Below, in pieces: positions 61,357-64,000 of a DNA stretch of 64,000 nucleotides; positions within the stretch are counted from its first letter, which is position 1; every line of letters begins with the position of its first letter. Both the position numbers and the translations under genes were made by a program. This stretch comes from Jiella flava (GTDB lineage: Bacteria; Pseudomonadota; Alphaproteobacteria; Rhizobiales; Rhizobiaceae). The DNA is taken from positions 1 to 64,000 of the forward strand of contig NZ_JAFMPP010000008.1 of NCBI RefSeq assembly GCF_017349315.1, written 5' to 3'. The notes under the pieces are model-generated. The model had not been told where the DNA came from. It did no database searches and worked only from the letters and a program-made list of their open reading frames with translations.

Positions 61357-61905
61357 TCAGATCATCGTCCCGCCACTGAAGGTCGGGACTGGATAGACGG
61401 TGGCATCAACGAAGTACCGGAACTGCTTGTCGTATCGCCGATAGTAGACGAGCCTTTGGGTTGGCGTCGCGATCAACATGTTCGGCCGTACGCCATCAAC
61501 CTGCACCGTACCCCGCCAACCGGTGCCGCTTTGCGGAATCTCTAAATCTTGACCTTGTTGGCTTGGTCCAAACGGCAGGCACTGCACGCCATAAATCAGC
61601 GTTTGTCCCGCGTAGATCGACTGGTTCAGAAACCCACGTTCCGCTGAAGCGAAAAAGTCTGGGTAAACATTCGCCTCGCCTTTTGCGTCGATGTATTGAG
61701 CGTTGAGCGAAGACTGTCCCTTTCCTTGGGTAAAATCCGTCGTCTCTTGGAAGACGATGTTGAAGCTGCCAGAGGTGATGCCCAGTGCCAGCGAGATCTC
61801 GACCCAATAGCCCTGGATCAGAAAAGGGTTGCTGGCGTCCGGCGGTAAAATTCCTTGCGGGACGAGATTTTCTGCAACGATTTCAAAGGCGGACAGCAGA
61901 GCCAT
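61357..61905 (-). CDS. Hypothetical protein, operon partner of the lipase
   Basis: A 182-residue protein without a family I recognise. It has no signal peptide or clear helix, many aromatic and Gln residues, and a pattern of beta-strand-like segments (FLIQGYWVEISLAL, SFNIVFQETTD, QTLIYGVQCLPF, MLIATPTQRLVYYRRY). ATG 61905 has GGAGG at normal spacing; ATG 61920 and 61944 are earlier options. GC content is below the window average. It is 94 bp upstream of the lipase. It may be a cargo, immunity or accessory protein; no evidence decides. Confidence 0.72.
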   Translation of the reverse strand: MALLSAFEIVAENLVPQGILPPDASNPFLIQGYWVEISLALGITSGSFNIVFQETTDFTQGKGQSSLNAQYIDAKGEANVYPDFFASAERGFLNQSIYAGQTLIYGVQCLPFGPSQQGQDLEIPQSGTGWRGTVQVDGVRPNMLIATPTQRLVYYRRYDKQFRYFVDATVYPVPTFSGGTMI

Positions 61906-61946
61906 GGCGAAATCCTCCATATCGTCACATGAGTTCTTTGCCACTA

Positions 61947-61975
61947 ATAATACCTTAAGATTGTAATACTGTCAA
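61947..61975 (-). promoter_or_regulatory. Sigma-70-type promoter for the hypothetical/lipase pair
   Basis: On the minus strand TTGACA (61975-61970), a 17-bp spacer and TATTAT (61952-61947) make a near-consensus promoter. Transcription would start near 61940, leaving about 35 bp to ATG 61905. The surrounding 115 bp are the most AT-rich short stretch of the right part of the window. Confidence 0.8.
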
Positions 61976-62021
61976 AAAGAATCTTGAGTTGAAAAACTGA
62001 TACAAGTTTCCAGGTCCTGAC

Positions 62022-63014
62022 TCAGCTGTGGGCAGCTAACGGAATGGGGTTGAAACACGCCACATGGTGCTGGCTGTCGCCGGACCTGGCTTCGAGCCCT
62101 GGCATGGCCTCGCCGCATATCTCCTCGGCGCGCGAACAGCGAGGGGCGAAAGCGCAGCCGGGCGGCGGATTGTAGGGATCGGGAAGTTCGCCGCTGCCGC
62201 CGGACTTCGGCGCTCGCTGGCGGCCCGGAATCTGCGCGGAATCGATCAGCAGCCGGGTGTAGGGGTGGCGCGGCGCCGCAAAGATGGCCCGGGCCGGGGC
62301 GGTTTCGACGAGGGCGCCGAAATACATCACCGCGACGCGGGTCGAGACGCTTTCGACCACCGCCAGATCGTGGCTGATGAAGACATAGGTCAGGCCGCGC
62401 TCGCGTTTCAGCCGTTCGAGGAGGTTCAGCACCTGCGCCTGCACCGAGACGTCGAGGGCCGAGACCGGCTCGTCGAGAACGACGACGTCCGGATCGGCCG
62501 CCAGCGCCCGTGCGATGCCGATCCGCTGGGCCTGGCCGCCGGAAAATTCGTGCGGATAGCGTTCGAGGAATTCCGGTCGCAGATTGACGTCCTCGATGAG
62601 TTGGTCGAGGCGGCGCGCACGCTCGGCTTTGCCAAGGCCAAGGAGATGGCGCATCGGCGCTTCGAGGATGGCGCGGATGGTGTGGCGCGGATTGAGCGAG
62701 GACACCGGATCCTGAAAGACATATTGGACTTTGGCCGCAACCGCACGCCGTCCGGCGGCGGCGAGGTCCTCGCCATCGAGGCGGATCGTACCGGCGCTCG
62801 GCCGGTCGAGCCCAACGAGCAGCCGGGCAAGGGTCGACTTGCCGCAGCCGGATTCACCGACGATGCCGAGGGTCTCGCCCTTCTGCAGATCGAGCGAGAG
62901 GGCGCCGACGGCGGTCAGCTGCGGCTTCTTTACGCCGAACAGCGTGCGGCCGCCGCCGAAGCGGCGTGACAGATCGCGGACCTCAAGAAGCCGAGCGTCG
63001 CTGACGGCGGTCAT
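62022..63014 (-). CDS. Dipeptide/oligopeptide ABC transporter ATP-binding protein (DppF/OppF-like)
   Basis: A 330-residue ATPase. It has Walker A GESGCGKST, the signature FSGGQAQRIGIARAL, Walker B VVLDEPVSALDVS and the switch His in FISHDLAVV. The C-terminal oligopeptide domain has the Cys-rich PPPGCAFAPRCSRAEEIC. It powers peptide or similar solute uptake with its partner, whose stop overlaps this start by 4 bp. Permease and binding-protein genes are presumably further right. Confidence 0.95.
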   Translation of the reverse strand: MTAVSDARLLEVRDLSRRFGGGRTLFGVKKPQLTAVGALSLDLQKGETLGIVGESGCGKSTLARLLVGLDRPSAGTIRLDGEDLAAAGRRAVAAKVQYVFQDPVSSLNPRHTIRAILEAPMRHLLGLGKAERARRLDQLIEDVNLRPEFLERYPHEFSGGQAQRIGIARALAADPDVVVLDEPVSALDVSVQAQVLNLLERLKRERGLTYVFISHDLAVVESVSTRVAVMYFGALVETAPARAIFAAPRHPYTRLLIDSAQIPGRQRAPKSGGSGELPDPYNPPPGCAFAPRCSRAEEICGEAMPGLEARSGDSQHHVACFNPIPLAAHS

Positions 63015-64000
63015 GCCAGTGTCTCTCCTGGTTCGAGCGGATGAAGGCAGCGCGCTTGAAGGCCATTGCGCTTTTCGTCGAGCACAATCTCACCGGTGCT
63101 GCAATCCGGCTCGACGCGCGGGCAGCGCGCGGCAAACGAGCAGCCGGCCGGCAGCTGGTTGACCGCCGGTGGGCGGCCGCGCACGGCATCGAGCCGGCGC
63201 TCGGGCTCGCCCATCACCGGCACGCAATCGATCAGCATGCGCGTATAGGGATGGGCGGGATCGGCGAGCACGGCTGTGGTCGGTCCGGTCTCGACGATCT
63301 TGCCGGCATACATCACCGCCACCCGATCGGCGATTTCGGAGACGACGCCGAAATCATGGGTGATGAACAGCACCGCCAGCTTTCTGTCATGCCGCAGCGT
63401 ATCGAGCAGGCGCAGGATGTCGGCCTGGACCGTCACGTCGAGCGCCGTCGTCGGCTCGTCGGCGATGATCAGCTCGGGGTCGTTGGCGAGCGCCATGGCG
63501 ATCGAGACGCGCTGGCGCAGGCCGCCGGACAATTCGTGGGGCAGGGCCCTCATGCGCTCGGCGGGGTTCGGAATGCGGACGAGCGTCAGCAACTCCTCGG
63601 CCTTGCCCTCTGCCTCGCTGCGCGACAATGGTTGATGGGCGCGGATCGCTTCGACGATTTGATCGCCGACACAGAACAGCGGATGGAGCGTTGCCAGCGG
63701 ATCCTGGAAGACATGGGCGATCGCACTGCCCCGCAAGGTGCGGATACGCTCGTTCTTGGCCGTCGCCAGATCTTCGCCCCGAAAGCCGATCGTCCCGCCG
63801 GTGACGATGCCCGGCGGCGAGGGCACGAGGCCCATCAGGCTCATTGCCGTCACCGATTTGCCGGAGCCGGATTCGCCGACGAGGCCGAGGCATTGTCCGG
63901 GCGCGATGGTGAGGTCGACGCCGCCGCAGGCGTGATAGATCTCGGGCCCCATCCGAAAATCGGTGCGCAGGCCCTTCACGTCGAGCGTCGCGGCCGCGTC
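63011..64000 (-). CDS. Dipeptide/oligopeptide ABC transporter ATP-binding protein (DppD/OppD-like), 5' end outside window
   Basis: The open frame runs off the right edge. The visible 329 codons include Walker A GESGSGKSVTAMSL, signature LSGGLRQRVSIAMAL, Walker B LIIADEPTTALDVT, switch His in FITHDFGVV and the C-terminal CSFAARCPRVEPDC. GTG 63979 could be read as a start, but the preceding ATLDV fits the first beta-strand of the family, so the true start lies beyond 64000. It overlaps the DppF-like gene by 4 bp. Confidence 0.94.
   Translation of the reverse strand, partial: DAAATLDVKGLRTDFRMGPEIYHACGGVDLTIAPGQCLGLVGESGSGKSVTAMSLMGLVPSPPGIVTGGTIGFRGEDLATAKNERIRTLRGSAIAHVFQDPLATLHPLFCVGDQIVEAIRAHQPLSRSEAEGKAEELLTLVRIPNPAERMRALPHELSGGLRQRVSIAMALANDPELIIADEPTTALDVTVQADILRLLDTLRHDRKLAVLFITHDFGVVSEIADRVAVMYAGKIVETGPTTAVLADPAHPYTRMLIDCVPVMGEPERRLDAVRGRPPAVNQLPAGCSFAARCPRVEPDCSTGEIVLDEKRNGLQARCLHPLEPGETLA

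Overview
The window is GC-rich (clearly above 60%) and densely coded. It fits an alphaproteobacterium, most likely of the Hyphomicrobiales. Reasons are the rhizobial-style ExoF/ExoY/ExoP exopolysaccharide proteins, an ATP12-type chaperone next to an RluC-type pseudouridine synthase and CrcB, a fold-III ornithine decarboxylase, and short intergenic palindromes of a kind seen in that order. The sequence does not fix the genus.

Layout. 1-491: the truncated left end of an IS3-family element lies 2 bp from a six-repeat, type I-C-like CRISPR array; no cas genes are in the window. 0.8-14.5 kb: chromosomal housekeeping and metabolism. This includes a molybdopterin oxidoreductase, a BCCT transporter, the run crcB / epimerase / RluC / HAD / ATP12, a PAS-GGDEF cyclase, a YedY-like molybdoenzyme with its own cytochrome b, UPF0178, acyP, lipB, and convergent tRNA-Leu(GAG) and tRNA-Val(UAC). 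14.8-51.7 kb: one large cell-surface polysaccharide locus. 51.9-64 kb: GNAT, ornithine decarboxylase with a long structured leader, LysR, L,D-transpeptidase, a DUF1007/NicO metal pair, a C26 amidotransferase-like hydrolase, an orphan TRAP binding protein, a hypothetical/lipase pair, and two dipeptide/oligopeptide ABC ATPases cut by the right edge.

The polysaccharide locus has what a Wzx/Wzy-type pathway needs: an ExoY-like initiating transferase (32548), a Wzx flippase (50208), a Wzy/O-antigen-ligase-like protein (39990), an ExoF-like export protein (31196) and a Wzc/ExoP-like co-polymerase with kinase domain (41558). UDP-glucose dehydrogenase plus UDP-glucuronate 4-epimerase point to GlcA/GalA, and an exported PL10-like lyase could cut such a polymer. 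RfbF, RfbG and an SDR make a CDP-6-deoxyhexose. These sit with a GtrA flippase, a GtrB-like GT2 and a GT-C membrane transferase, which looks like a side-branch module working through a lipid-linked sugar. Tailoring genes are two sulfotransferases, a PIG-L deacetylase, a DegT aminotransferase, a formyltransferase homologue, an ATP-grasp ligase, a HAD phosphatase and a possible methyltransferase. The likely product is a sulfated, uronate-containing, multiply decorated polysaccharide. That is inference from gene content.

Regulation that can be seen: a LuxR-type regulator with a degenerate receiver domain beside an unusually AT-rich 0.9-kb gap; palindromes in several divergent promoters; many 4-bp ATGA/GTGA overlaps that imply translational coupling; a dispersed family of hairpins built on TGCGTCC-N4-GGACGCA; and two similar hairpins plus a short Arg-rich ORF upstream of the ornithine decarboxylase.
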